A DNA stretch of 64,000 nt from Actinomycetales bacterium (lineage in GTDB: Bacteria; Actinomycetota; Actinomycetes; Actinomycetales; Dermatophilaceae). Shown one piece after another: positions 8,939-16,906 of the stretch. The translations under genes were made by a program, and so were the position numbers. The notes under the pieces were generated by a model. The model did not search any database, was not told where the DNA came from, and saw only the letters and a program-made list of their open reading frames with translations. Within the stretch, counting starts at the first letter, position 1. The number at the start of each line of letters is the position of its first letter. The stretch is from positions 292,020-356,019 of the forward strand of contig JADJVX010000022.1 in assembly GCA_016710385.1 (NCBI GenBank). The letters run 5' to 3'.

Positions 8939-10254
8939 GACTCCTCCACGTTGAGCGGACCTCTGATCTGAACGGCCGTACCCTCCGGTCCACTTTCGAT
9001 GGCTACTTCGGCGCCGATCCTCGCCATCGCGCCGATGACCTGCTCTTTCAAGCCCCAACCCAACGGTTGGCTCGTGTCCCAGCCTTGGCCGTCGTCCCGC
9101 ACGGAGATCTCCCACTGGCCCTCGAAAGTAGTCGCGTGCAACACCGTCTGAGTCGCCCGAGCGTGCCGCCGCACGTTGTTCAGCAGCGTTCTCACCGCGG
9201 ACTCGATGAGGTCAAGTTGCTGGCCGGGCAACTTCAAGTCATCGACCGTGTCCACGTTGGTGACGAGGTTGAGGTCACCGAACGGCAATCCGAGAGCACG
9301 CAGCCGGCCACCAAGCGCTGACGTGTCGGCATCCGAATCCTCGCCGTCCAGCAATGCCCGGAATTGAAGGGTGAGTGCACGTATACGGGCGAGTGAGTCG
9401 AGAACAGCCGGGTCATCGATCTTGTGGCGCTCAATCTCCCGCCGCATCGTCTCCATGAGCCCTGTGGTGTCGTGCAGCATGAACTGATACCTGACTTTGT
9501 CGTGTGCGCGCACAGCGTCCGCACGTGCGGCGAGGACTTCCTGCTCGGTCGACGCCTTCGACCTCTCCTCCCGGCGGGCGGCCTCAGCAGCCAGTCCGCG
9601 GGCAGCGTCTGCCTCCCGGGCAAGTCTGACGAGGTAACTCCACACGAAACGGCAGACCAGGGTGTTGAACAGGTAGCCGGACGCGTTGGTGAAGACGGTC
9701 GTGGGGTGCCCCTGCTGGATTGCCGGCGGACCGATCGAGACGACGTATGCGGCTGTAATGACGAACGCGGCGATGATGGCCTGGCCGACCTTGGGGAAGG
9801 CCATAGCCGCGAACAAGACCGTGGGGTTCGACACGCCGTAGCCCCAAGCATCCCATGTGCTGTAGCTGGTCTCCGGCGGCGCGTACGAGATCTGCCCGAG
9901 CAGGACCACCGCAGTGATAATCACGTCGAGCAGGCACAGACCCGGTTGCACGGGGCTGCGCCTCCGCCAGAGCACCGCTACGACAACGACCGACTGGATG
10001 AGAAACAAAGACGCCAACAGGCCCGCGATGATCGGGTTGCGTGCATGAGAGAGCGAGCCACCCAGAAGCGCACCGGCAAGTTGCACAACTGCTACAACCC
10101 GGAGGCCGATAATCCCCGCCGCGCCGCCAATATGGGCGCCAGCCGTGGTAGCCGCCAAGGACTGGACTTTCGCCTTGACGGATCGGACCGGAGTTCGAAG
10201 GACGGCTGACAGTGACGCTACGCTGCGCCGCGGCGCGTTCACGTCATGCATCAC
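8935..10254 (-). CDS. Membrane-bound histidine kinase (NarL-system type)
   Basis: A 439-aa sensor kinase. Five or six membrane segments fall between residues 45 and 210, with little extracellular loop, suggesting sensing within or at the membrane. A coiled region (215-250) leads to the dimerisation helix with FMLHDTTG, where H261 is the predicted phosphorylation site; HD followed by T is a slight variant of the HisKA_3 box. The ATPase domain has an N-box (LLNNVRRHA, about 357-365), DDGQG (387-391) and GWGLKE (399-404). It overlaps the response regulator by 4 bp, so the two are cotranslated. The island location and absence of the GGTATGCCGT motif suggest horizontal acquisition. Confidence 0.85.
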   Translation of the reverse strand: MMHDVNAPRRSVASLSAVLRTPVRSVKAKVQSLAATTAGAHIGGAAGIIGLRVVAVVQLAGALLGGSLSHARNPIIAGLLASLFLIQSVVVVAVLWRRRSPVQPGLCLLDVIITAVVLLGQISYAPPETSYSTWDAWGYGVSNPTVLFAAMAFPKVGQAIIAAFVITAAYVVSIGPPAIQQGHPTTVFTNASGYLFNTLVCRFVWSYLVRLAREADAARGLAAEAARREERSKASTEQEVLAARADAVRAHDKVRYQFMLHDTTGLMETMRREIERHKIDDPAVLDSLARIRALTLQFRALLDGEDSDADTSALGGRLRALGLPFGDLNLVTNVDTVDDLKLPGQQLDLIESAVRTLLNNVRRHARATQTVLHATTFEGQWEISVRDDGQGWDTSQPLGWGLKEQVIGAMARIGAEVAIESGPEGTAVQIRGPLNVEES

Positions 10255-10347
10255 CTGTCCAACAGTGCCTCATGACGGTCTATGCACAAGGGGGGGGAAC
10301 CCCCTACTTGAGAGGCCCGGGCGTCGGCCACGTGGGACGATCCGCCT

Positions 10348-10992
10348 TCATGCCCGCTTGTGGAGGGCGTCGGCCAGCGCGCGTTGCTGCTGGTCGTCGA
10401 GGGATGCATCGAACTGGCGGTAGCGGGCGCGGTCCTTCGCGGTCGACGTCCTTCCTCGCCAGGCGGGGGAGAGGTCGAGGTGGGCGTGGGCGACGTGGAC
10501 CCATTGCCAGGTCAGGCCGAGGTCGTAGGCGCCGTGACGGGTGCCGGGCCGGTTGCGGCGGGCCCACTCGTCGAACCAGCGGCTCATCCCGAGACGGTCG
10601 GCGGATCCTGGCCTCAAGAGCGCGGTAGTTCTCGCAGTGCATCCCTTCGATGGCCCGCCCGATTCGGGCCTTCCATTCGTCGGCGGTGATGAGCATGCTC
10701 GCCGAGCAGGCTCGGGCGCAGAGCACCCCCATCGGGCCGGGCATACCCAAGGCTTCAGCCGCTGCGGCCCAGGACGTGACGTCCGGGTGCAGCCGCGCCA
10801 GCGACAGGGAGGCGATGAGGCGGACTGTCGCTTCGCCGGAGGCAGACGCGCCGACGAGGTGCTTGAGGTACTGCTCATGCGGGCTCACTTGGGGTATGGC
10901 GAGCAGGTTGATCGGCATGCGCGCTCCGTCGGATCGCCAGCGACTGCCGGCATCGACGCTCGAAGCCTGCCGGCGAGCAGTGGGGACAACCG
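10348..10992 (-). pseudogene. Remnant C-terminal fragment of an unknown protein
   Basis: The segment with LAIPQVSPHEQYLKHLVGAS through GMHCENYRALEARIR is in one frame, and RWFDEWARRNRPGTRHGAYD through ASLDDQQQRALADALHKRA is in another, with the switch near 10600. The joined product of about 200 residues looks like the C-terminal part of a longer protein, because coding character extends upstream of the only ATG (near 10920) until it fades. I cannot name the family with confidence. It probably reflects truncation at the island border. Confidence 0.5.
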
Positions 10993-11174
10993 GAAACGAC
11001 CTCGGTAACATCACGACAGCCAGGGCAGGACTAGGGCAAGACATCGTCACGATCGTCCTCCGCCTCTACCGGCAAGGAGACGAGGCCACTCGCGCTGGCT
11101 GCCTGGACATCATCGACAGTCTCACCGACGCCAACGCCTACGGGGTTGACGAAGCACTAGCTGAGGAGCGTTGA
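10990..11174 (+). pseudogene. C-terminal remnant of a large protein
   Basis: The last 50 or so codons, with VTIVLRLYRQGDEATRAGCL followed by DIIDSLTDANAYGVDEAL and a stop at 11172-11174, resemble the HEAT-like C-terminal end seen in some large actinobacterial ATP-binding or hypothetical proteins. Nothing upstream in the frame looks coding, so only the tail survives. It sits head-on against another fragment, as expected for an insertion or deletion scar. Confidence 0.4.
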
Positions 11175-11396
11175 TCGGGCATAGGGCTTGATCCTGCGCC
11201 ATCACAGGCAAGACCCCAGATCTTGCCGCCCGAGCATCCATAACGCAGCGTGGGAAACACTCCCGAGATGCATAACGTCGGCTAATTCTTAGAATGGGCG
11301 GCCATTCTTACAAGATCCAGTGCATCTCGACAGTCCTCCGGCAACTTAAAGTTCATCGGGCAAGAGTTCAATCTTGGCTGCATCTCGACAGCGCCA
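11175..11396. repeat. Island/backbone junction with three copies of a 9-13 bp repeat
   Basis: TGCATCTCGACAG occurs at 11321-11333 and again at 11379-11391, and the 9-mer CGAGATGCA (its reverse complement core) lies at 11264-11272. The stretch is also less GC-rich than its surroundings. It lies between the gene remnants and the 3' end of dnaB. The repeats may be recombinase arm sites, IS-end scars or regulatory sites; no integrase gene is visible here. Confidence 0.45.
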
Positions 11397-13197
11397 CTAG
11401 AACGGCTGGGCCATGTTGGTGAACCGGCTGTAATGCCCCTGGAAGGCCACCACGATCGTGTCGGTCGGGCCGTTCCTGTGCTTGGCGACGATCAGGTCGG
11501 CCTCCCCCGCACGCGGCGACTCGCGCTCATACGCCTCATCACGGTGCAAAAGTATGACCATATCGGCATCTTGCTCAATACTCCCAGATTCCCTCAAATC
11601 GGACATCTGGGGGCGCTTGTCGGTGCGCTGCTCGGGCCCACGGTTGAGCTGCGAGATCGCGATGACCGGCACCTCGAGCTCCTTGGCCAGCAGCTTGAGC
11701 GCCCGGGAAAACTCCGACACCTCTTGCTGCCGGCTCTCGACCCGCTTGCCCGAGGACATCAGCTGCAGATAGTCGATGACGACCAGCTTGAGGTTGTTGC
11801 GCTGCTTGAGCCGGCGGCACTTGGCCCGGATCTCCATGAGCGACATGTTGGGCGAGTCGTCGATGAACAGCGGCGCGTCCGACACCCGCCCCATCGTCGC
11901 GGCGAGCCGTTGCCAGTCGTCGTCGCGCATCGTGCCTTTGCGCATGTGCTGCAGCTGAATCTGCGCCTCCGCCGACAGCAGACGCATGGTGATCTCGGTC
12001 TTGCTCATTTCGAGCGAGAACACGACCGAGGCCATCCTGTGCTTGATCGCCGCCGACCGCGCGATGTCTAGTCCCAGAGTGGAGTTGTGTGTCGGGATCA
12101 TCGATCGGCCGGCGAGGTAGAGATGGTCGGCCGCCGAGACCTCGATGCACCGCACCGGCACGCTCGCGACCGGCCGCACCGCCTCGACCTTCCACACCTG
12201 TGCCGCCGCCCAGTCACTGGGCTCTCGCTCGATCACCAAGAGCACCTGCCTGGCCATCAGGTCTGCGAGCGCCAGACTCGTGACGATCCGCGATTCCCCA
12301 AAGGCCTGCACACGCCACTGGTGCTCGGCATCGGCCACGATGACTGACCCGTCCGAGAACTCGACCTCGAAGCAGGGCCGCCCCATCATGACCTCGGTCG
12401 CGGCGACGACGCGGGTCGGGCGCCCATCGGCTCCCATCACCAGGTCGCCGGTCACCACCTCGCCCATGGTGGTCCACCCGGTCGGTGTCGGCAGTGGCGT
12501 GTCGAGCGCCAACGCCTTGCCCATGGCTGGGCGGGCCGCGACGACGATCATCTGCCCCGGGTGCAGCCCATTGGTCAGCGCATCGAGATCGGTGAAACCC
12601 GTTGGCACGCCGGTCATTTCGCCGGACTTGCCGGAGGCCACCTCGATCTCGTCGACGGTCAGCTCGAGGATGTCGCCGAGCCGGTGGTAGTCCTCGGCGC
12701 CGCGCTTGTCGGCCACGGCATACACCTCGGCCTGCGCGGCATTAACGATGTCCTCGACATCGCCGCCGCCCTGCGCGTAGCCGAGTTGCACGATCTTGGT
12801 GCCCGCCTCGACCAGCCGCCGCAGCACCGCGCGCTCGGCGACGATCTGCGCGTAATACCCCCGCATTGGCCGCCGTCGGCACCGACGAGATCAACTGATG
12901 CAGGTATGCCGTGCCGCCCACCCGCGGGAGCGACCCCCGCTTGGTCAACTCGTCGGCGACGGTCACCGCATCGGCCGGCTCACCCCGCCCGTAGAGATCG
13001 AGCACCGCATCGAAGATGATCTCGTGCGCCGGCCGATAGAAGTCGACGCCGCGCAACGTCTCGACGACGTCGGCGATCGCGTCCTTGGACAGCAGCATGC
13101 CGCCGAGCACCGACTGCTCGGCCGCGACATCCTGTGGAGGAAGCCGGTCTTCGCCGGGCCCATCGCCCGACTGAGGGAACAACTGCTGGATCGACAC
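11397..13197 (-). CDS. dnaB: Replicative DNA helicase with in-frame intein, one homopolymer frameshift
   Basis: DnaB unwinds DNA at the replication fork. The N-terminal domain (start GTG 13197, purine-rich GGGGGAG upstream; PPQDVAAEQSVLGGMLLSKD) is in one frame up to about 12862. The rest, from YYAQIVAERAVLRRLVE onward, is in another. The switch falls on a run of five G (coding strand) at 12858-12862 where four would restore the frame, so a sequencing error is likely. The RecA-like domain has its Walker A loop (ARPAMGK/ST) split by an intein, then VVIDYLQLMSS (Walker B) and SQLNRGPEQRTDKRPQMSDL. Only one dnaB is visible. Flanking DnaA-box-like sites lie upstream. Confidence 0.9.
12084..12515 (-). 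other. Class 3 mini-intein in DnaB Walker A
   Basis: A 144-residue insert lies between the Walker A Lys and the following Ser. It begins with Ala, not Cys or Ser, and ends with THN followed by extein Ser. The three residues that define class 3 inteins are present: Trp in block B (ADAEHQWRV), Cys in block F (VRCIEVSAADHLYLAG) and Thr in block G (SMIPTHN). In this class the block F Cys attacks the N-terminal splice junction directly, replacing the missing residue 1 nucleophile. No homing endonuclease domain is present. Block F Asp-His (ADHLYL) and the block B His are intact, so splicing activity is expected. Confidence 0.88.
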
Positions 13198-13730
13198 CGC
13201 TCCCCCGCCCGTCCCTTCCGAATCGACCAGTTGCGACAGCCCGACACCAACCGACAGCACGCCGCTTGCGAGCCTTGACACACCTCACCACCGGCCACCG
13301 ACACCCCACCTCGGGAGTCCGCGCCCGGCATACCTCAAAAATCTCGAAAAGACCCGCTGACCTGCGCACACACGCCCTGGCCCCACGCGTCGCGCAGCAC
13401 CCTCAAGCCGAGCCGGTATGCCGTCCGGCGCGCCATTCGCGCCGGCACACCACCCTGCACACCGTCGTGCCGTCTGGGCCTTCGGACACGCTATTGCCCC
13501 CCGCCGACCCCCTCAACTCGGCCCTGTGGACGACCGGTGGACAAGGTGTGCGACACGCCCAACCGTGGTGTGCACAGTCATGCACAGGTTGTGGACAACC
13601 TGTTGACGACGGCCCCCGAAAAGCCCCTGACAGTAGCCCGCTGAGCACCCCGGATCGTCCACCGCTGTGGAGAACAGAAACTTCCCGGGCGTGTCTGCGG
13701 CGCCGCCTGGGCTCGACGTAGCCTGTCGCC
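13198..13730. promoter_or_regulatory. Divergent dnaB/DUF2277 intergenic region with DnaA-box-like sites
   Basis: A 530-bp region between divergent genes. TGTGGACAA at 13590-13598 is an exact reverse-complement actinobacterial-type DnaA box (TTGTCCACA). Near-matches (TGTGGACGA near 13525, GGTGGACAA near 13536) lie close by, along with several CTGTGGA words. One exact GGTATGCCGT copy is at 13415-13424. Promoters for dnaB and the DUF2277 gene must be here; -10/-35 elements cannot be assigned with confidence. Confidence 0.5.
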
Positions 13731-14003
13731 ATGTGCCGAAACATCCGCCCGCTGCACAATTTCGAACCCCCCGCGACCAGCGCCGAGGTGCAGGCCGCCG
13801 CGCTGCAATATGTCCGCAAAATCGCCGGCACCGCCGCCCCGAGCCAAGCCAACCGAGCCGCCTTCGACGAGGCCGTCGCCGCTGTCGCAGCAGCGACCGC
13901 CCACCTGCTCGACCACCTCACGACCAGCGCCCCGCCCAAGAACCGCGACGTCGAAGCAGCCAAGGCCCGCGCCCGCAGCGCCGCCCGGTTCGGCACGGCC
14001 TGA
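13731..14003 (+). CDS. DUF2277 family protein
   Basis: A 90-aa protein opening MCRNIRPLHNFEPPATSAEV, the nearly invariant start of DUF2277, followed by ALQYVRKIAG and a C-terminal APPKNRDVEAAKARARSAAR. The family is widespread in actinobacteria with no known function; the Cys-Arg-Asn start and strict length suggest a small conserved binding protein. The start ATG 13731 is fixed by the family start. It is monocistronic, with the next gene convergent from the right. Confidence 0.9.
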   Translation: MCRNIRPLHNFEPPATSAEVQAAALQYVRKIAGTAAPSQANRAAFDEAVAAVAAATAHLLDHLTTSAPPKNRDVEAAKARARSAARFGTA

Positions 14004-14010
14004 CCCGCCG

Positions 14011-14505
14011 TCACGACCGCGGCCGCCACACCCCGTCGGGCACCGGCCGCAGGGCGGTCACCGGCAGCACCCACTCGTAGATCCACACCCGCTCGGGTAT
14101 GCCGTCCGCCCACCTCCCAGCCCCTCTCGCCACCGCGCCAGGCCCCTCCGCAGGCCCCTCCGATGGCTCCGCCCATGGCACGAGCACCCGTCGATAGCGC
14201 GCCGGGCCGGCCTCGCCGTCGGTCACCCGCTCATATGCGTCGAACTCGGCCCACGCCTGCGACACCGGCCGATCCACCCCGACGGCCACGAGATCGCACT
14301 CGATCGTCGACGTGGGCGTCGAATCGCCCTGCACCGCAGCCCAATCCACGATCGCGGCCGGATAGGCCCCGGTGTCGTACAGCCACCCCGGCACCCGGAC
14401 GCCGCGCACGAGGGTCCGCACCGCCGGCACCACGGCGCCCCCGACCGTCGCCATCCCCTCACGAAGCGTCCCGTAGACCGCCAGCACCGCGCGCTCCTGC
14501 TGCAT
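14011..14505 (-). CDS. Gamma-glutamylcyclotransferase-like (AIG2/GGCT) protein
   Basis: A 164-aa protein with AVYGTLREG near the N-terminus, the substrate-binding loop of the GGCT/AIG2 fold, and a Glu in AWAEFDAYERV that fits the catalytic acid position. Family members cyclise gamma-glutamyl amines or peptides, but many homologues are uncharacterised. The ATG at 14505 is close to the divergent AlkD-like gene (14533). Residues near the C-terminus (about 115-130) form a Glu/Pro/Gly/Ala repeat encoded by repetitive DNA. One GGTATGCCGT copy (14096-14105, read here as GIP) lies in the C-terminal part. Confidence 0.75.
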   Translation of the reverse strand: MQQERAVLAVYGTLREGMATVGGAVVPAVRTLVRGVRVPGWLYDTGAYPAAIVDWAAVQGDSTPTSTIECDLVAVGVDRPVSQAWAEFDAYERVTDGEAGPARYRRVLVPWAEPSEGPAEGPGAVARGAGRWADGIPERVWIYEWVLPVTALRPVPDGVWRPRS

Positions 14506-14532
14506 AGCCTCGGGAGCGTAGCCTCATCGCTC

Positions 14533-15309
14533 ATGGCCACCTCGCCCGCGCCCGGCTCCCTGCCCGAGCCACGGCCCGAGCCACGGCCAGAGCCAACTCG
14601 GCTCGTGCCTCGGCCCGAGCCCCATGCAGGGCTCATCGCGGCGATCCACGCGGCGCTCGCCGCTCACGCCGACCCGGTCCGCGCCGCCGGCCAGCAGCGC
14701 TACATGAAGTCCGCCATGCCCTACCTCGGCCTCACCAGCCCGCTGCTCACGGCGACGCTGCGCCCGATCCTGCGCGACCCGGCATACCGGCTCGACACCC
14801 GCGAGCTCTGGGAGGCGACCGTCCGCGGGCTCTGGGACGGCGCCACGCACCGCGAGCACTGGTATGCCGCGTTGGCCCTCGCGGGTCACCGGCACTACCG
14901 CGCGTGGCGCGACCTCGACGCGCTCGGCCTCTATCGGCACCTCATCCTCACCGGCCAGTGGTGGGACGTCGTCGACGAGATCGCGACACACCGCGTGCGC
15001 GAGGTGCTCGACGCCCACCCCGAAGCGATGTCAACAGCCCTGCGGCAGTGGGCGATTGACGACAACCTGTGGATCCGTCGCAGCGCGATGCTCAGCCAGG
15101 TCGGTCGGCGCGAGCGCACCCACCCCCAGCTACTCGCCGACACGATCACGCCTAACATCGAGGGACGAGACTTCTTCTCGCGCAAGGCAATCGGCTGGGC
15201 GCTGCGTGACTACGCACGCACCGAGCCCGACTGGGTGCGGGCCTTCGTCGCGGCACACCCCAACCTGTCCGGGCTCTCCCGCCGCGAAGCCCTCAAACAC
15301 CTCACCTGA
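14533..15309 (+). CDS. DNA alkylation repair (AlkD-like HEAT) protein
   Basis: A 258-aa protein of alpha-helical HEAT-like repeats. RYMKSAMPYLGLTSPLL, a DTRELWEATVRGLWDG-like segment, WWDVVDEIATHRV, WIRRSAMLSQVG and DFFSRKAIGWALRDYART match the AlkD family, which removes positively charged alkylated bases (3-methyladenine, 7-methylguanine) without base flipping. The catalytic Asp position and flanking Trp residues (WAIDDNLWIRRSA) are present. The N-terminal 35 residues contain a PEPRPEP repeat not typical of the family. Start ATG 14533. The MATE gene begins within two bases of its stop codon, so the two are probably cotranscribed. Confidence 0.8.
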   Translation: MATSPAPGSLPEPRPEPRPEPTRLVPRPEPHAGLIAAIHAALAAHADPVRAAGQQRYMKSAMPYLGLTSPLLTATLRPILRDPAYRLDTRELWEATVRGLWDGATHREHWYAALALAGHRHYRAWRDLDALGLYRHLILTGQWWDVVDEIATHRVREVLDAHPEAMSTALRQWAIDDNLWIRRSAMLSQVGRRERTHPQLLADTITPNIEGRDFFSRKAIGWALRDYARTEPDWVRAFVAAHPNLSGLSRREALKHLT

Positions 15310-15310
15310 C

Positions 15311-16711
15311 GTGCCCAAGCCCCCGCCAACGCCCCCGCCAACGCCCCCGCCACCACCCGCGAAAGGGCACCCGCAACCGGCGCCCCCTGCCGCCGCCCGG
15401 CGGGAGATCCTCGGGCTGGCCGTGCCGGCCTTCCTCGCCCTGGTCGCCGAACCGCTCTACCTGCTGGCCGACTCCGCGATCGTCGGCCACCTCGGCACCG
15501 TCCCGCTGGCCGGGCTCGGTGTCGCCGCGTCCGTCCTGCTCACTGCCAGTGGGCTGTTCATCTTCTTGGCCTACGCGACGACCTCGCAGGTGGCCCGCCA
15601 CCTGGGCGCCGGCGATCGGGCCGCCGCCATCTCGGTGGGCCTGGACGGACTCTGGCTGAGCCTGGTCATCGGCACCATCGCGGCCGTGGGTCTGGCCGGC
15701 TTCGCCGACCCGCTCGCGGCAGTCTTCGGGGCCACCGACGCGGCGCACACCCAGGCTGTCGCCTATCTGCGGGTCGCCGCCGCCGGCCTGCCCGGGATGC
15801 TCGCCACCCTCGCCGCCACCGGCACCCTGCGCGGCCTGCTCGACACGATGACCCCGCTCATCGCCTCGGTCGTGGGCCTGAGCGCCAACGTCGCCCTCAA
15901 CCTCCTGTTCGTCCACGGCTTGCACTGGGGCATCGCTGGATCGGCCTGGGGCACGGTCATCGCCCAGACGGCCATCGCCCTGGCGCTCACCGCCGTCGTC
16001 CTACGCGGCGCTCGCGCCCAACACGTGCACCTGCGCCCGCACCCCGGCCGCATCCTCGCGGCGGCGCGGGACGGCATACCCCTCGTGGTGCGCACGGTGG
16101 CCCTGCGCGGCGTCCTGCTGCTCTCGGTCTGGGCCGCGGCGCACCTCGGCGACGCCCCGCTCGCGGCCCACCAGATCGTCGCGACGATCTGGAGCACCCT
16201 GGCCTTCGCGGTCGATGCGCTCGCCATCGCCGCGCAAGCCATCGTCGGGCGCAACCTCGGCGCTGGCGACCTCGCCGCCGCGCGCGCGGCCACCCACACC
16301 ATGCTGCGCTGGGGTGTCGGCAGTGGGGTGGTCCTCGGGGCGGCGGTGGTCGCCGGGCAGGGGGCCCTCCTGGCGCTGCTCACTCCCGACCCGGCAGTGC
16401 AGGGGTATGCCGGTCGCGCCCTCCTCGTCGTCGCGGCCGGTCAGCTGGTGGCCGGTTACGTGTTCGTCGCCGACGGCGTGCTCATGGGTGCGGGCGATTT
16501 CCGCTATCTGGCCTGGGCGATGCTGGCCAGCTTCACGGCATACCTGCCGATGGCAGCCTTCGTGCGCGCGCTGGGCGTCTGGGGCGAACCCGGCCAGGTG
16601 CTCGTCGTGCTGTGGATCGCCTTTGTCGCGTTCATGGCGGTGCGGATGGCGACCCTGTGGTGGCGGCTGCGCGGCGACGCCTGGGCCATCACCGGCGCCA
16701 CCACCCGCTGA
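15311..16711 (+). CDS. MATE family efflux transporter (DinF-like)
   Basis: A 466-aa membrane protein with about twelve membrane segments in two similar halves, starting after a Pro-rich cytoplasmic N-terminus of about 35 residues (PPPTPPPTPPPPP). REILGLAVPAFLALVAEPLYLLADSAIVGHLG is split by the first helix and is the typical MATE start; the second half has the matching LAAHQIVATIWS and VDALAIAAQAIVGRNLGAGD. Members exchange H+ or Na+ for cationic drugs. GTG 15311 directly follows the TGA of the AlkD-like gene. In related actinobacteria a MATE gene commonly sits between rplI and dnaB. Two exact GGTATGCCGT copies are inside the gene (16071, 16535). Confidence 0.9.
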   Translation: MPKPPPTPPPTPPPPPAKGHPQPAPPAAARREILGLAVPAFLALVAEPLYLLADSAIVGHLGTVPLAGLGVAASVLLTASGLFIFLAYATTSQVARHLGAGDRAAAISVGLDGLWLSLVIGTIAAVGLAGFADPLAAVFGATDAAHTQAVAYLRVAAAGLPGMLATLAATGTLRGLLDTMTPLIASVVGLSANVALNLLFVHGLHWGIAGSAWGTVIAQTAIALALTAVVLRGARAQHVHLRPHPGRILAAARDGIPLVVRTVALRGVLLLSVWAAAHLGDAPLAAHQIVATIWSTLAFAVDALAIAAQAIVGRNLGAGDLAAARAATHTMLRWGVGSGVVLGAAVVAGQGALLALLTPDPAVQGYAGRALLVVAAGQLVAGYVFVADGVLMGAGDFRYLAWAMLASFTAYLPMAAFVRALGVWGEPGQVLVVLWIAFVAFMAVRMATLWWRLRGDAWAITGATTR

Positions 16712-16716
16712 CACGC

Positions 16717-16905
16717 CGGCAAACCTTCCGACCCGCCGCACTTCACCACCCGCAAGGCCCCGACACACCGGCAAACCTTCCGACCCGCCGCACTTCACCA
16801 CCCGCAAGGCCCCGACACACCGGCAAACCTTCCGACCCGCCGCACTTCACGACCCGCAGGGTCCTGACACGCCCGCAAACCTTCCGACCCGCCGCACTTC
16901 ACCAG
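16717..16905. repeat. 52-bp direct tandem repeat, four copies
   Basis: Units starting at 16717, 16769, 16821 and 16873 share CGGCAAACCTTCCGACCCG and CCGCACTTCACCACCCGC with exactly 52-bp spacing; the first three are nearly identical and the last is partial with substitutions. The array fills the gap between the convergent MATE and LCP genes, so it could act in bidirectional termination. The reverse-complement core GTCGGAAGGTTT recurs in the array at 63.3 kb. There are no variable spacers, so it is not a CRISPR. Confidence 0.9.
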
Positions 16906-16906
16906 G

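Noticed and set aside
11175..11396. tRNA or attachment site at the island edge
   Set aside because: No cloverleaf or CCA end is visible, and no integrase gene lies nearby.
13403..14176. 257-codon minus-strand open frame over DUF2277
   Set aside because: Antisense to the conserved DUF2277 gene; Gly/Arg/Ala-rich product.
16717..16905. Tandem repeats considered as CRISPR array
   Set aside because: The unit is repeated end to end with 52-bp period and no variable spacers; no cas genes nearby.
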